DNA of 64,000 nt, from positions 11,226,454 to 11,290,453 of the forward strand of contig NC_030858.1 in the NCBI RefSeq assembly GCF_000208745.1. Reading direction: 5' to 3'. This stretch comes from Theobroma cacao. Lineage: Eukaryota > Streptophyta > Magnoliopsida > Malvales > Malvaceae. The position numbers and the translations under genes are program-made. The notes beneath the pieces are model-generated. The model worked only from the letters and a program-made list of their open reading frames with translations, was not told the origin of the DNA and ran no database searches. Of this stretch, positions 47,500 to 59,039 are shown piece by piece; the stretch's first letter is position 1, and the number at the start of each line of letters is the position of its first letter.

Positions 47500-50400
47500 T
47501 AATTTGTATGCTCGCCTAAGGGTTTCCTAACTTATCCTGTTACTTAAGTGGGATTTCAAAATCTCCCACCCAACCAAGTTGATATGTGCAACAAGCTAAT
47601 GGTCACCAACATTGCAATGTGTGAGGATCATATCAACGTCTTTCCATTTTGTCCCCCACGAAGGCCTGTCACCTTTCACATACGATCGTAAATCTTATGG
47701 AAGTTTCTTTTACATTGAGTCAAACACCTTCACAATGTTGGTAACCTTTTCTTTAGTAAACAATAAATAGACTATGTCTTGTCAATTATATTCTCAGTTG
47801 TTACATGCCATGAACTAAATAATACTAACACATTTTCATAATTGAAAATCATTATAATACACTTACGAAGAATCCTGTGTCAATGATGCCTACACATTAC
47901 TTGAACGACTTATTGTTGGGGCCATCACAACGCTTACACAAGATGCTGAGGCATACGTAAATGTGTTAGTTAATCATCTAAACTTTGAGGTCCTCCAATT
48001 TCATGAAAAATGTTGGCCCTTGCTCCCCGTTGATGTCGATGTTACACCTACACATATAAAATATCGACATTAAAACGTCACTAGAATCAATTGTTTGGAA
48101 ACACAAATGGATGAAATATAATGTTTTCAGCTTACATCCCTTTTGGGTCGTTCTGGAACTTTTCGTATATTTTCTTCACCGACACCTTATCCTTACGTGG
48201 GAGTGAAAATAGGTCCACATACAAGCTGGCCTTGTACTTGTTGGATATGACCAACCATGACACTTTAATCACATCTCCATTTAACGTCATGCGACATTGG
48301 ACATTAAATGAGTTTGTTGTAGATGTCTGTGACTTGTTACTATGAGACTGCCTCATTGTTGTGGTATCAACAGGCTATGTGGTGAAAATCGAATAAGGTC
48401 TGAGGAGGAGGTGTGCTCGAGCATGAGGGATGTACACGACCATTTGTGACAGGTCGGCACCCGTGGGTGAATCTGCACCAGTTGGCTCCTCACCACTTAT
48501 CTCTTTACCAATTGCCTTAGGGTTCCCAACACCTCCCACACCTTGGTCGACACCCTTATTGACACGAAAATCATCGTCTCCAAGATCATCAGCCCCATGG
48601 TGGTCATTGCCATCACCACCACCATGTTCCCCGTCAATACCGACATCATCCTCATGACCATCATTATTAGGCACACCAACATATTGACTAATAAACCCAC
48701 TTTACACAATGAGAGCAATTAGAACAACAAATAAGTTAGAAAATACATGAACAAACACTAAACAAACTCAAATACATCCTAAATGTTACATGAAAAAAAT
48801 GACAGAAGCTAGAAGATCATACTTTTACAAAGATGATGCCAATAAGTCAATGTACAATTCGGTCTTCCATTGAGTATAGATCCTTCTGCCACTCCCGTCT
48901 CTACTTGCCCAAGTTAGTTTGCCACTCCTATCTCAACTTGGCCGAGTCCCTCTACTAGTCTTACCTTAGGTTGCCATGACCGGTCTTAAGTGATTCATTA
49001 TGACCGTATCGTCATCATTGGCCTTCCCTTTACGCAATGCAATAAGGGCAAATAAGATGTTAGTCAATAGTAAAACATGGTATTGTTGGGTATACAAAAA
49101 ACCATCCTTACTAACAATTGGGCGATGTGAATAGAGCGACGATCACAAACAACTGATATTTTTAGGGCTACAGTGTGCTTTTGAGGAGGTGATATCAGCG
49201 TATGCATTTGAAAAGATGGTGGCGTATGCATCTAATCATTGGGCTAGGATTGAGTAGCTGGAGTGACTTCGACTTCTTCATCTTTAAATGCGTCAATGCA
49301 CTTCTGCTTAATGGTGCCATTAGTTTTTTTTTCTTTAACTGCTCTCATATTTAGTCTTAGATCGAGATTCCATGCTTCTCAATCCTCCACATGCCATATT
49401 GGAACGTATTGTTGCCTGTTAGATAAAGGGACATCTATGTTAACCCAATATGCTTGGTGGTTTCCTCTACGATGTGCTCCAAGGTATGGTGTGCACACAA
49501 CTGAACAAAACTTGCATTACAATTAGTTTGAAAAGATAGTTGACATATGACAACAAAAAAAAAAGTAGCATTTCTCTCACCTTCTTACTGAGATCTAATT
49601 TTTCCACTGACTTGTAGAACAATTTTGGCTTCTGCTTGCACTCCCATCTATATATTCATGGATAAACGTTGCCAATGCAGGAGGTAATTAAAGTTTGAAA
49701 AGCAGGAATGGCCTCAATCACACAAAACTACAAGTCAATTGTAAACATTATAATTACATAAATGCTACACAACATACCTTAATGAAATGTATGTGAAAAG
49801 AAAAATGGTAAACATTAGGTGGCACTACTTATATCGCCTATGCAAATCCATATACGTTGTAGTGAAAAAGCATAGGCTTTGCCATCATGAGAGGAACTTC
49901 AAACCCCCTCAATAGGTAGTTCGTAGTCAACTTTCATACATATTGACCTTATGGGAATGCATTCCACGCTTCCATGTCCTCGACCAACACCAACAGCCAC
50001 AACGTCACTTGTCTGTTGTAGTCTTGTCCTTATAAAATATTATTTGTGAGCAAGATAAGGACCATCTTTATTGTGTCTCCCCAACATTGAAAGTTACCTT
50101 CTCGAAACCTTTTAAGCACATGTAATAGCTTCACATTTTTGTCCCTTCCCTAATATCTATCATGAATTCCTCTAGGGATGAGTTCGTAAGGGCATGATAA
50201 AACATTCGTCATGGGGCCAAACTTCTATCCTGTCACAAGGTAGAACTCATGCTTGAAGAAACGTACCTTGGTCTTGCCTATGACGAACTAGAACTGATGC
50301 TCCCTTGTACTGAGATTATTGATTTCGCACAGCAAGATGTTATGCAAGAGATCGATGTAGAAGAAGTCTTGAGGTTATACGTTCAGTAGCATCCCAAAGC

Positions 50401-50590
50401 ACGTATCCTACGTTGTATCGTACTCTTTGCCACGTGAAGCATGGTACTTTTGTCTTGTAGGTGCGACTACTTACAATGGGTGTTAATGGCGACATGGAAA
50501 GCCCATTTGTCGCTCTGAATAACAAGCGATGCTTCGAGGTTCTCGTACTTTATGAAAACCATTTACAACAACAAAACAGTAATAAAACTA
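47500..50590 (-). pseudogene. DUF1985 and Ulp1-protease gene of a third element, broken
   Basis: Reading the minus strand from about 50590: an N-terminal piece has WAFHVAINTHCK (compare INIHCKWTYLHVV in copy 1). The DUF1985 core follows near 50300-50200 with GKTKVRFFKHEFYLVTG. A low-complexity Asp/His/Gly-rich segment lies at 48375-48700. The Ulp1 region is at 47660-47540 with VDMILTHCNVGDH*LVAHINL. Here too the residue after the catalytic His is a stop (47596-47598). The C-terminus is cut off by the Gypsy LTR. Motifs related to GGCATGTAACA occur in its introns and upstream sequence (for example 47805, 50615, 50660), linking it to the array at 51490-51740, not to the GCGTGACT family. Confidence 0.7.
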
Positions 50591-50739
50591 TAAGCTACAC
50601 ACCATGAACAGTAATGTTGTTACATGCTATGCAGAACAAGTTAAATGCTGTTACATTCCATGCCCATATTGTCTCCAAATGTTAGAGGCCATTCTAACAA
50701 CATTCGGCCTAAATGGGCATGGTGTCTAACATTTCTAGA

Positions 50740-51060
50740 GATTTCTCTTTTTTTTAAAAGATAAAGATATTATTAAATAAACAAGGAAAGAAGTGGTCTT
50801 TGTACAAAAAAAAAAAACCAGAGTATAGCAAAAATAGCACACAGGGTCAACAAAATGAGCCAGCCACAAGATGAGAAATCACAACAAAAAGAACCAACCT
50901 AGCCATAAAACAAAAACAAAACCGCAAGAAAGTATGCTGCTAAAAACAACCAAAAGCATAAATCAATAAGAATAAGAAAAAAATCAACACCAAGAGAGAC
51001 ACAAAAATTCAATTTGAAGAAACAACATGACACAAAGAAGAAAATTCAAACAATAAAACC
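50740..51060 (-). mobile_element. Possible LINE 3' end
   Basis: On the minus strand the sequence ends TTTAATAATATCTTTATC and an A-rich tail at about 50750, a typical end of plant L1 elements. The rest is A-rich and non-coding. No target duplication was found. The remainder to 51420 is non-coding, with a TTTAGGGTTTAGG pair near 51325 and 51350 that resembles plant telo-boxes. Confidence 0.35.
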
Positions 51061-51419
51061 CCCTCCTTAGCCAAGCAATCAGCAATGCTATTTCCAAACA
51101 CATGATGAAGCAGTAAAATCAATAACTTCAAGCAACATTATATGCCATTTAACAAAATAATCAACAAAAAATAGCATCCAAACATCAAAACCCATTCCAT
51201 TTAACTACATTGTTAAGCAATATGGAGTTCAAACAACAAAACCCACTAAAAAATACAACAAAAAATTCAGCATTGATTGACTTACTTTACTCTGAACTTG
51301 TCTGAACATTTTGTTAGCTTTGGGTTTAGGGTTTAGGAAAATACCTAGTGTTTAGGGTTTAGGTAAATAAAAGGGGAAAGGAAAAATCTTGTCGTGTAAT
51401 AATTAGTGTGTAATGTTGT

Positions 51420-51880
51420 TGTGCGCTTGACTATGAGGAGGTTCATTAAAGATAATTTTGTCTAGAACTCTTTTCTCTTGGATAAAAACAGTTAAAATGG
51501 AGTGTAGCAAATTTTTTTGAACATGATGTGCAACAATAACATTTATTCAACATAGCATGTAACAACTTTTTTTTTAAAATGGTATGTAGCAAAATTTTGT
51601 TAAACATGGCATGTAACGACAACATTTTTCAATATGACGTATAACCTCTTTTTTTTCAACATGACGTGTAACAAAATTTTTTCAATATGGCATGTAGTAA
51701 CATTTTTTTTCAACATGATGTGTAGCAAAATTTTAAAACACATGTCTTTGAATATGAGAAGGTTTCATTAAGAGTAATTTTATCCTAAAATTTTCTCTTG
51801 ACTAATAGTTAAAATTATTGGGAGGGCTATTTTTTAGAACACTTTATCTTTGAAGATTATTTTTAAATTTTGCCCTAGTT
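51420..51880. mobile_element. Element end with GGCATGTAACA array (second family)
   Basis: A terminus-like segment at 51424-51480 (GCGCTTGACTATGAGGAGG, then TTCTCTTGGATAAAAA) is followed by about ten units with core CATG(G/A)C(A/G)TGTAACA and T-rich spacers at 51490-51740. Then comes a second, diverged copy of the terminus-like segment (51748-51850). The same combination occurs in the lipase intron. It lies upstream of the third DUF1985/Ulp1 gene, which reads away from it. Confidence 0.65.
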
Positions 51881-52489
51881 TTTTCAATGATATAATACAA
51901 ATCTTTTATTGGTTGAGAAAAAAAAGAGTTCCATTTTTATATGGGCCTCATGCATAAAGTGTTTTTGAAAATAGGCCTTCTTATAGTTTTAATTGTTTTT
52001 ATCCAAGAGAATTAAAATGTGGACAAAATTGCCCTTAATGAAATTGACCCATTATTGTGTCGCTTTGCACTTTAACCCGAAACCTATTAACGGGTCAAGT
52101 ATGTTTACAAGGTGTGTAAGTCTTTAGTTTTCATCAACAGACTGTACATCTCCTAACAAAGAATTTTGTCGAAAACATTCCTCGCCAGTTCAACTTTTGA
52201 AATTTTTCACAGTGGTAAAAGCATTTTGGAGTGGATATTATTCGCATAAAAGTAGTTCACATATTGAGCAGTGAGAGGAAGTTCACATTACAGGGAGAAA
52301 GATATAATATATTTTTATTTTATTTTGAACCATGAGGAGAAATGTTTTTAGGGCTATTATTATTCTTCATGTTTTTCATTTATGGTTTTTGAGTATAAAC
52401 GTATGCATATTGCTTGTTCATATTAATATTCTCATTGTTTAAAATAGTTGAATATAAACATGAAGGTGGTATTATTGGGGTCGAAAGGT

Positions 52490-53050
52490 GACAAGGCATG
52501 CATGACTGGTTGATATGTGTGCATTATCACCCTTTGATAGGAATTGGGTTTAGGGTTTAGATATTGTGTGACTGAGGGCTTGCTTATGTGGTTGGCACCT
52601 TTTGCATGACTGGATTTTGGCATGGCATCACTTAGGGTGTGTGTGATTGCATTAGGGTTTAACATTGCGTGACTAGTCGATATGTCATTGCGTGACTTCT
52701 TGTTAATAGGTCTTTGCGTGACTATTGTTCAGGCAAGGCATCACTTAGGGTGTGCGTGATTGCATTAGCGTTTAACATTGCATGATTGGTTGATATGTAA
52801 TTGTGTGACTTGTTTATAGGTCTTTGCGTGACTGGTTGATAGATCATTGTGTGAATATTGTTCAAGCATGGTGTCACTTTATGTGTGTGTGATTCGTTTA
52901 TTTGTTCTTAACATTGCGTGACTTTTTGGTAAATCATTGCATGATTTACTGTTAGCAATTGCATGACTTATTGATAAGGCATTGTGTGACTGTTTTCTAT
53001 ATGAAATTGCGTGAGTGTTATAAGTGAATGAAATTTATCTGCATGGCATT
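52490..53050 (+). repeat. GCGTGACT motif array, left side of copy 2
   Basis: About 19 units with core TTGCGTGACT and variants (GTGTGACT, GCATGACT), many followed by GGTTGATA. Some segments are duplicated as larger blocks, for example the stretch with GGCATCACTTAGGGTG at about 52621 and 52736. Non-coding, upstream of the DUF1985/Ulp1 gene. Confidence 0.85.
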
Positions 53051-53318
53051 GCATGACTGACATTGCATTCATTCTATATTATTTTAGGTCAACTGTAATG
53101 CTTTAATATGTATATGCTGATTTACTTAATAATTCATGCTCAACACGTGCATTAATTATTCTATTTCAGGGTTGTCTAAAAACAATTAAAATTATTATGA
53201 GGGTCATTTTTTGAGTGAGCTTCTGAGGAGGGCTATTTCTTAAAAATTCCTCTCTTTTCTTTTAATCTACAATGATCGTATTAACTAAAATGGGAATGTT
53301 TTCTATCTTATGTTATAG

Positions 53319-55700
53319 ATGGCCAGCACAGGAACAAAGCAAGAAAATGTGGAATCTTTGCTTTGTGCACCGAGGCACTGGTGGGGGTTCAACGGTAGCA
53401 TTAACATCCACTGTTAGTGGTCGCATCTGCATGTGATACGTGAGATGCTGTGCAAAGTAAATGAGTTGGAAACCTTGAAGAGAACATGCTTTGGACATAT
53501 GATGGATGTCAAAGGGTTAAACCTAATGGCAATGCATGTTTTGGTGTAGTTGTGTACAGTCGGGATGTTGAAGCCAAAAGAGATGTTAACCGCACATAAG
53601 GCCGACATTGAAGTCAATATCTCCAAGGGGTAGCAATACGTTTCATTATGGAAGTTGGAGGGTTGGTTAGAATTCGGTCCCCATCAAAGGAGAAAGATGA
53701 TGGATTATAAACGGAAAAGTAAGATAAGATAAGGTGTTAAGCGGAAACGCACCACGGACGAGGAGGTCCATTCCTAGTTCGCTACTACTGAGGCCCCGAG
53801 TGCTGTTGAGGTACCTGATTTTCCTCTTACGACTCCTCATGCTGCTTCTCATGTTGCTCCTGATGCTACTTCTCCTGATGCTCCTTATGCTGCTACTCAT
53901 GCTGTAGTTGCCATGACTCCTTACACTGCTTCTTCTCTTGCTTCTGCTATTGCCTCTCATGCCTAGGCATGCAACCAGCCGCTGCATCCTCAAATGATTA
54001 CGAGCTTTAAGTGAGAGATGCAACAGATATGGACACAGTGGAAGAAGGACCTACAGTTAATGAGGACGGAGATGCAGTAGACATGCAAATACAAATGTAG
54101 TCGTTGCAGATGGAGGTTGACCAAGACATGCAGTTGGAGATCTAGCGAGCAATGCAACTACAAATGCAGTCACTACATCTAGATATCCAACAGTCACTAC
54201 AAGGGTTGGAGGATCAAATTGTCAGTCGACTGATCGACCATTAAGAGGTATGAGCTTTTATCTTTTTTCATTACGTGAGTTGTAATATGTACAATGTATA
54301 CATTGTTCTAATGTGTTTGATTTTTTCCACCGTTTAAAGTCGATTGATTGATGAAGAGGATGGTGCACACAACAAAAAAGGCAGCGATACTAGGGTTGAT
54401 CTTGATGAGACAAGTGGCTTAAATCAGTCAATTGTATCAGCTCAAAGCTCACCTCTTACTGGCCCAATCGAAGATCATCCTACCACTAGTCCAACTACTA
54501 CTTCCCCACATCATGCTCCTATCCCATCTCCATCGGAGGCCTCTCAACATTGTCAATGCACATCTTCTCATGAGGCTCCACCTCAAGTCAAAAAAGCACC
54601 TCATCCTACGAGTATTCCAACTACAACTTCCCTACATCCTGCTCATGTCCCAACTCCACCAGAGGCCCCCTAGTATGGTGAGATCATAGCTTTTCTTGAG
54701 GCTCCACATCCACCTCAAGTCGAAGATGCACATGTGAAATTAGCCAGCAAATACCTTCAAAGCCCATACGTAAACTCTCTATTAGTTCAGCGCAAAGTGA
54801 AAGATGATTTGAAGGACAAATATGAGTCCTTCATCAAAAATGAGCAAGCCAGGTAAAATGATAATAGTACATGTGGGTATTATATATATGCAGGGTTAAC
54901 ATTTTGGGCATTGAAAGGTAGAAAGGCCCTGATTTTTCAGTAATTGGAGATGCCGACAGAGTTGTTGGACAACCAACATATTGATACATGCATCAGTGTC
55001 ATGTTTAAAGGGTCACGTGAGCAGCATCCATAACTCTACAAGCAAAAAATATGAATCGTTGACAGCTACTTCTATGCAAGTATATTTTAATAAGTTGTAA
55101 TTATTCAAATGTATGGGGTGGGTATTAGTTAATGGCATCTAACTATCGTGCATAACATAATTGACAGCTTATTTTGCTAGGTCTGACCAAAGAAATGAAA
55201 CCTCCCTCGACCAATAAGACATTCAAGGCAACTAAGGCGGTATTGCTAGGCATGCAAAGGGTGAGAGTCCTTTGTGGGTTTGGTCATGGCACGAGGTTGA
55301 CTCAATTCTTGTAACATGCTTTTTTGAAGGGCACTAAGTGGTAGTGCACGTCAACTTGCTGCAATGGAATATGACGTTAGTCGACTCATCATACAGTCAG
55401 ACAGATGCAATGAAATTTGGCTTGCGTGATAAGCAAATGAGTCCACTGACAACACTGTTTCCCATTATATGCCACCAGGCTAGGTACTTTGTCAGCTCGC
55501 GTCATCAAAAGCGATCTTTGATGCAGATGAGGTATAAGTTAAATGTAAAAACCCTGAAATAGCAAGATTCGCACAATTATGGGGATTAGGTTATCGCCTC
55601 ATTGCAGTGGTTGATCGGTTCAGATGATCAGACCCTAAAGGCAAACACCATAGACGACATTCAAAAAAGTTTTACCCTTGAAATTTTGCAAATATCATGA
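53319..55700 (+). pseudogene. DUF1985/Ulp1 gene of copy 2, internally deleted and broken
   Basis: The ATG at 53319 follows a TGTTATAG acceptor-like site, as in copy 1. The N-terminal piece reads ESLLCAPRHWWGFNGSINIHC, then a stop. The DUF1985 core present in copy 1 (33252-34060) is absent; the sequence passes directly to the part after it (about 53570, LEGWLEFGP). A Ser/Thr/Pro-rich open stretch lies at 54344-54673. The Ulp1 region shows GH*VVVHVNLLQWNMTLVDSS at 55329-55400, with a stop after the catalytic His. Near 55584 the catalytic DCG is again missing: the codon after Asp is TAG, followed by Val. Without its DUF1985 core and active site it is inactive. Confidence 0.8.
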
Positions 55701-56058
55701 CTTGTTAATTTTTTAATTTGTTTATTTTTTTTCCTAATATGTAAAATAACATTTATTGATAAGCATACAAATTATTCTTTTTGTATCATTTAAAAAAGAG
55801 AAGGGTAATAAGAACAGTTCGGTATTCATTGATGTGATAAGCATACCGGTCCAATAACAATATTGTTTTTTTCTTATTCATATCTTAAATTCTGTTATTA
55901 TTTTATACAATTTACATGCCAGACTTCATGAGTTTGCATATGCCAACCCCCATGACTTTATAGCCTACATGACATGTTGAATTGCATTGCATGACATAGG
56001 CATGTAATGCAATACCCGCACTAGTTGATACTGTGGGGCCATTGCGTGAACCGTTAAG

Positions 56059-56403
56059 ATGGAATCATGTGAGTAGTAAATATGGAATCACGTTATTAGT
56101 TATTATGGAATCGAGTAACTAGTTAATATGGAATAGTGTGAGTAGTAAAGATGGAATCGCGTGACTAGTAAATATAGAATCGCGTGACTAGTTTATATGA
56201 AATCATGTGAGTAGTAAATATGGAATCACATTACTAGTTATTATGGAATCGAGCGAGTATTTCATAGGGAATAACGTGACTAGTAAATATGGAATTGCGT
56301 TACTATTTATTATGGAATCGCGTGACTAATTGATATGGAATCGCGAGACTACTTGATATGGAATAATGTGACTTTTTGATATGGGATTGCTTGACTCACT
56401 TAT
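56059..56403. repeat. 15-unit tandem array, exact 23-bp period, with GCGTGACTAG core
   Basis: Fifteen units each begin ATGGAATC or a one- or two-base variant, at 56059, 56082 and so on to 56381, with no insertion or deletion. The core is C(G/A)(C/T)GTGACTAGT, the same motif as in the flanking arrays. Units 1-4 resemble units 7-10, so a six-unit block of 138 bp was duplicated (56059 and 56197). It lies between the two converging genes of copy 2, where it may also act as a shared 3' region. Confidence 0.92.
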
Positions 56404-56676
56404 TGTGTGTCAAGTTCTTTGAAGTAGGGTAAGCTAATTTGATGGACAATATCAAACCATAACCTAACCCCAAGCACCATCATAACATAATATACAATTG
56501 AATACCTTAAACCCTCAACCATAAGGATGAGTAAACACATGAAAGTTAAACCACATGTTGAGTAAATAAAAAAAAAAAACCAATATACCATAAATTGTTT
56601 AGCAAACAAATTACAATATCCCTAATCCAGTTAATCCCAACTTACAAAATATGAATCTTCAGCTGCTATGCTTCAT

Positions 56677-57956
56677 TCAGCCAAGACCAATGACAACTAA
56701 CTTCCTTTTTCTTTGATGTTCATGTCGGAGAAACTCATTTTTGTCTATTTCTTTCGGCCTCGCTTCTGCTGCTCGATCAGCTGTATCTGTTCTTTGCATT
56801 AGAAGATTCTCAACATTTGGTATCCTCAATTCCAATGTCTGCATTCTATCAGTTTGGTTACTGAGTTTCTCATGAATCCTTACAAGCATATTATACATCA
56901 CATCATTTGAAATAGGATCTGAAATAACTCTAGATGGACCATTGGATGGAGTATCATGGGCGGGATGAATTGGGCTACCTTCAACAAAGTTGAATGACTC
57001 ATCAACACTCATCTTATATCCTCTTTTCAAGAGCCATCCAATAGATAGATTATGAGGCCTGCGACTGGTCGAATCAGCTAGATATCTATTATTCCAAATC
57101 CATTTCTTCTTAACTAGAATGGATATGATGTTTCCGTATAGTAGGGTCGTCTCATCCCGTAAGGCGACTCTTCTCATTCTGATGATCATATATTATGCAA
57201 TATTCAAACCAAACTGGGTTCCAATTAATTCCATCATCCATAGATCCTCAACGCTAACATGTCTTAAACGATTGATCCTTTCTTATAATGTGGACATTAG
57301 AAAATTATGTACTAGCCTAGCTGTTGTAGAATGCAAATGACGAGCAAAACATCAATTTGTCGTGTATGGTTCTATTCTTCCTGTCACATTGGCCCACATG
57401 CCAGACGACTCATAAAATGGGGGAAGTCTATATTGCCCCTCTCTGTACTCGATTTTCAATAGCTTCCCAATATCAAAGTCGGTCACTGTAAACTCTATTC
57501 CTTCTAAAAACACGCTCAAAACATATGGGTTAAAATCACTAGGATTTTCAATTTCATTTTCACTCTAGTGTATGCTCGAGTAAAATTCCCTAACAAAAGT
57601 TGAGCTATAATCCATATTTGGAAAGGTACTTAGACCCTTAAGTTTACCTATGTCAAAAAACGTATTTAAGTTATGCTCAAGGTCTACGTATTCATTAAAG
57701 CTTTCTAATCTACCATTTTCCTGCACGATATGATGGCATTCTCTATTACCCTATACCTAGTAGCATGTTCGTTGTTCCTAAACCATGATGATGAGGACAG
57801 AACGTTACCTAGCTCAATGGAAAAACCAATTGATGTGGTAAGCAGTTCAAGAGCTAGTTTCCATTACTTCTTTGAGCGTAGACTAAAGTATTAATCATAA
57901 CCCATAATTTCGTTGCCATTGTCACCAACATTGGGTGAGCGAGAAGATGTGACCAT
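56677..57956 (-). pseudogene. Plant-transposon-domain ORF of copy 2 (PF20167-like), broken
   Basis: The minus-strand ATG at 57956 gives MVTSSRSPNVGDNG. After stops and a shift, the domain is clear at about 57640-57370: FVREFYSSIH, then PYVLSVFLEGIEFTVT and GQYRLPPFYESSGMWANVTG. It continues as RHVSVEDLWMMELI near 57250. The last 170 codons (57189-56677) are open and contain a likely coiled coil (EKLSNQTDRMQTLELRIPNV) followed by a basic tail. Related sequence is at 39567-40640. Its role in the element is unknown; by position it could correspond to VANB, the third gene of Arabidopsis VANDAL elements, but no sequence evidence supports that. Confidence 0.55.
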
Positions 57957-58160
57957 TGCTTAAGACAGTGCAAGAGGGTTCGGGTTTAAGGGTTGAACTT
58001 ACAACTAGAGATAGGTTTAAGAGATTTTCGTTGAATTATGGGTTAGCGTTTAGGGTATTATGTAAACCACGAGACAAAACAACATCGTTTTGAATAAAAA
58101 GATTTCTGTTGTATTAGGAATTGACTGACTACCTATTATTAGCAACTCAACTATTAAAAC
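57957..58160. other. Leader of the minus-strand ORF, no gene
   Basis: Short non-coding interval with a GTTTAGGGTT-type motif near 58045, upstream of the minus-strand ORF at 56677-57956. Confidence 0.3.
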
Positions 58161-58960
58161 CAGAGGCAGATGGGAGGGGGGCTAGTGGGGGCCCCCACCC
58201 CCCAATAATTTTTTAAATTTTATAATTTATTTGTATGTTTTAAAATTTTATAATGAGAAAATTATAAGAAATAACCTTTCTAATAATTTTACCCCTCTAG
58301 TAATTTAGAAATTTTTATAACTTGTCTTTGTTTTTTAGAAATTTTATAATTTTGCCCATACAAGAAGTTTAGAAGTTTTCTAACATATTTATATTTTTTT
58401 GAACTTTTATAATTTTACCCCCTACAATAATTTTTTATTTAAATATCTCACAGCAATTAATAGGATTAAAACAAAACCAAGTACATTTTCAATAAAAATT
58501 AAAAAATAAATTGCATTAGAATTATTTTCAAACCAGACTTCATCCAAAGCTCACAACCACCACTTCACAAAAAAATAATCATTTTTTACACTTGTATTTA
58601 TGTATTTTATTTTTAATATTTTTGACTTTAATTGTGATGAGTAAACATACATTGATAAAATGTATCTACATTTTCTTAGCTATGTGACACACTAAAGAAG
58701 CCGAGAATATTAAAAGTTCACTTTCTTATTGACAAATTAACCTATCATGTGTACCTCAAACAAATTTCCCATATAGCTTATGCATATTAAATATTTTGTG
58801 GTTTTGTTTAATTGTTTACAAAGATAAATAAATTATGAACGAGTACAACGCATTTGATGATCCCACAATATTATCTTAAGAGGCATATATCTTGATGCTG
58901 GTTGTTGTCAAACGCTAGAGTATCATCTCCATATTCTATCAAACTCAAGTTCAAATAGTA
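58161..58960. mobile_element. Possible hAT-like terminus followed by AT-rich non-coding DNA
   Basis: At 58161 the sequence CAGAGGCAGATGGGAGGGGG, followed by a G/C palindrome (GTGGGGGCCCCCAC), resembles the C-A-G-(A/G)-G-G-C ends of Tip100-type hAT elements. The 8 bp before it, ATTAAAAC (58153-58160), recur at 58465-58472, but the right side lacks the matching inverted end, so a complete 304-bp insertion is unproven. Repeats of AATTTTATAATTTT follow. Up to 58960 no coding sequence is seen. Confidence 0.35.
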
Positions 58961-59039
58961 TTATTCAATGCAAATGTCAATGGCAAGTTGGAAACAATCC
59001 TTAACAACTGATGTCTGAAGGGCCACTATCTTCAGGTAC

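Noticed and set aside
48430..48657. Pro/Ser-rich plus-strand frame
   Set aside because: It mirrors the Asp/His/Gly-rich low-complexity segment of the minus-strand DUF1985/Ulp1 gene; such segments give open frames on both strands.
51322..51363. Telomere repeats (TTTAGGG)
   Set aside because: Only two or three units occur in a promoter-like position; this is at most a telo-box, not an interstitial telomere.
53667..54023. Arg/Ser-rich minus-strand frame resembling a splicing factor
   Set aside because: It is the reverse of an Ala/Pro-rich repeat (ACTCCTCATGCTGCT-type) in the plus-strand Ulp1 gene; the RS pattern is an artefact.
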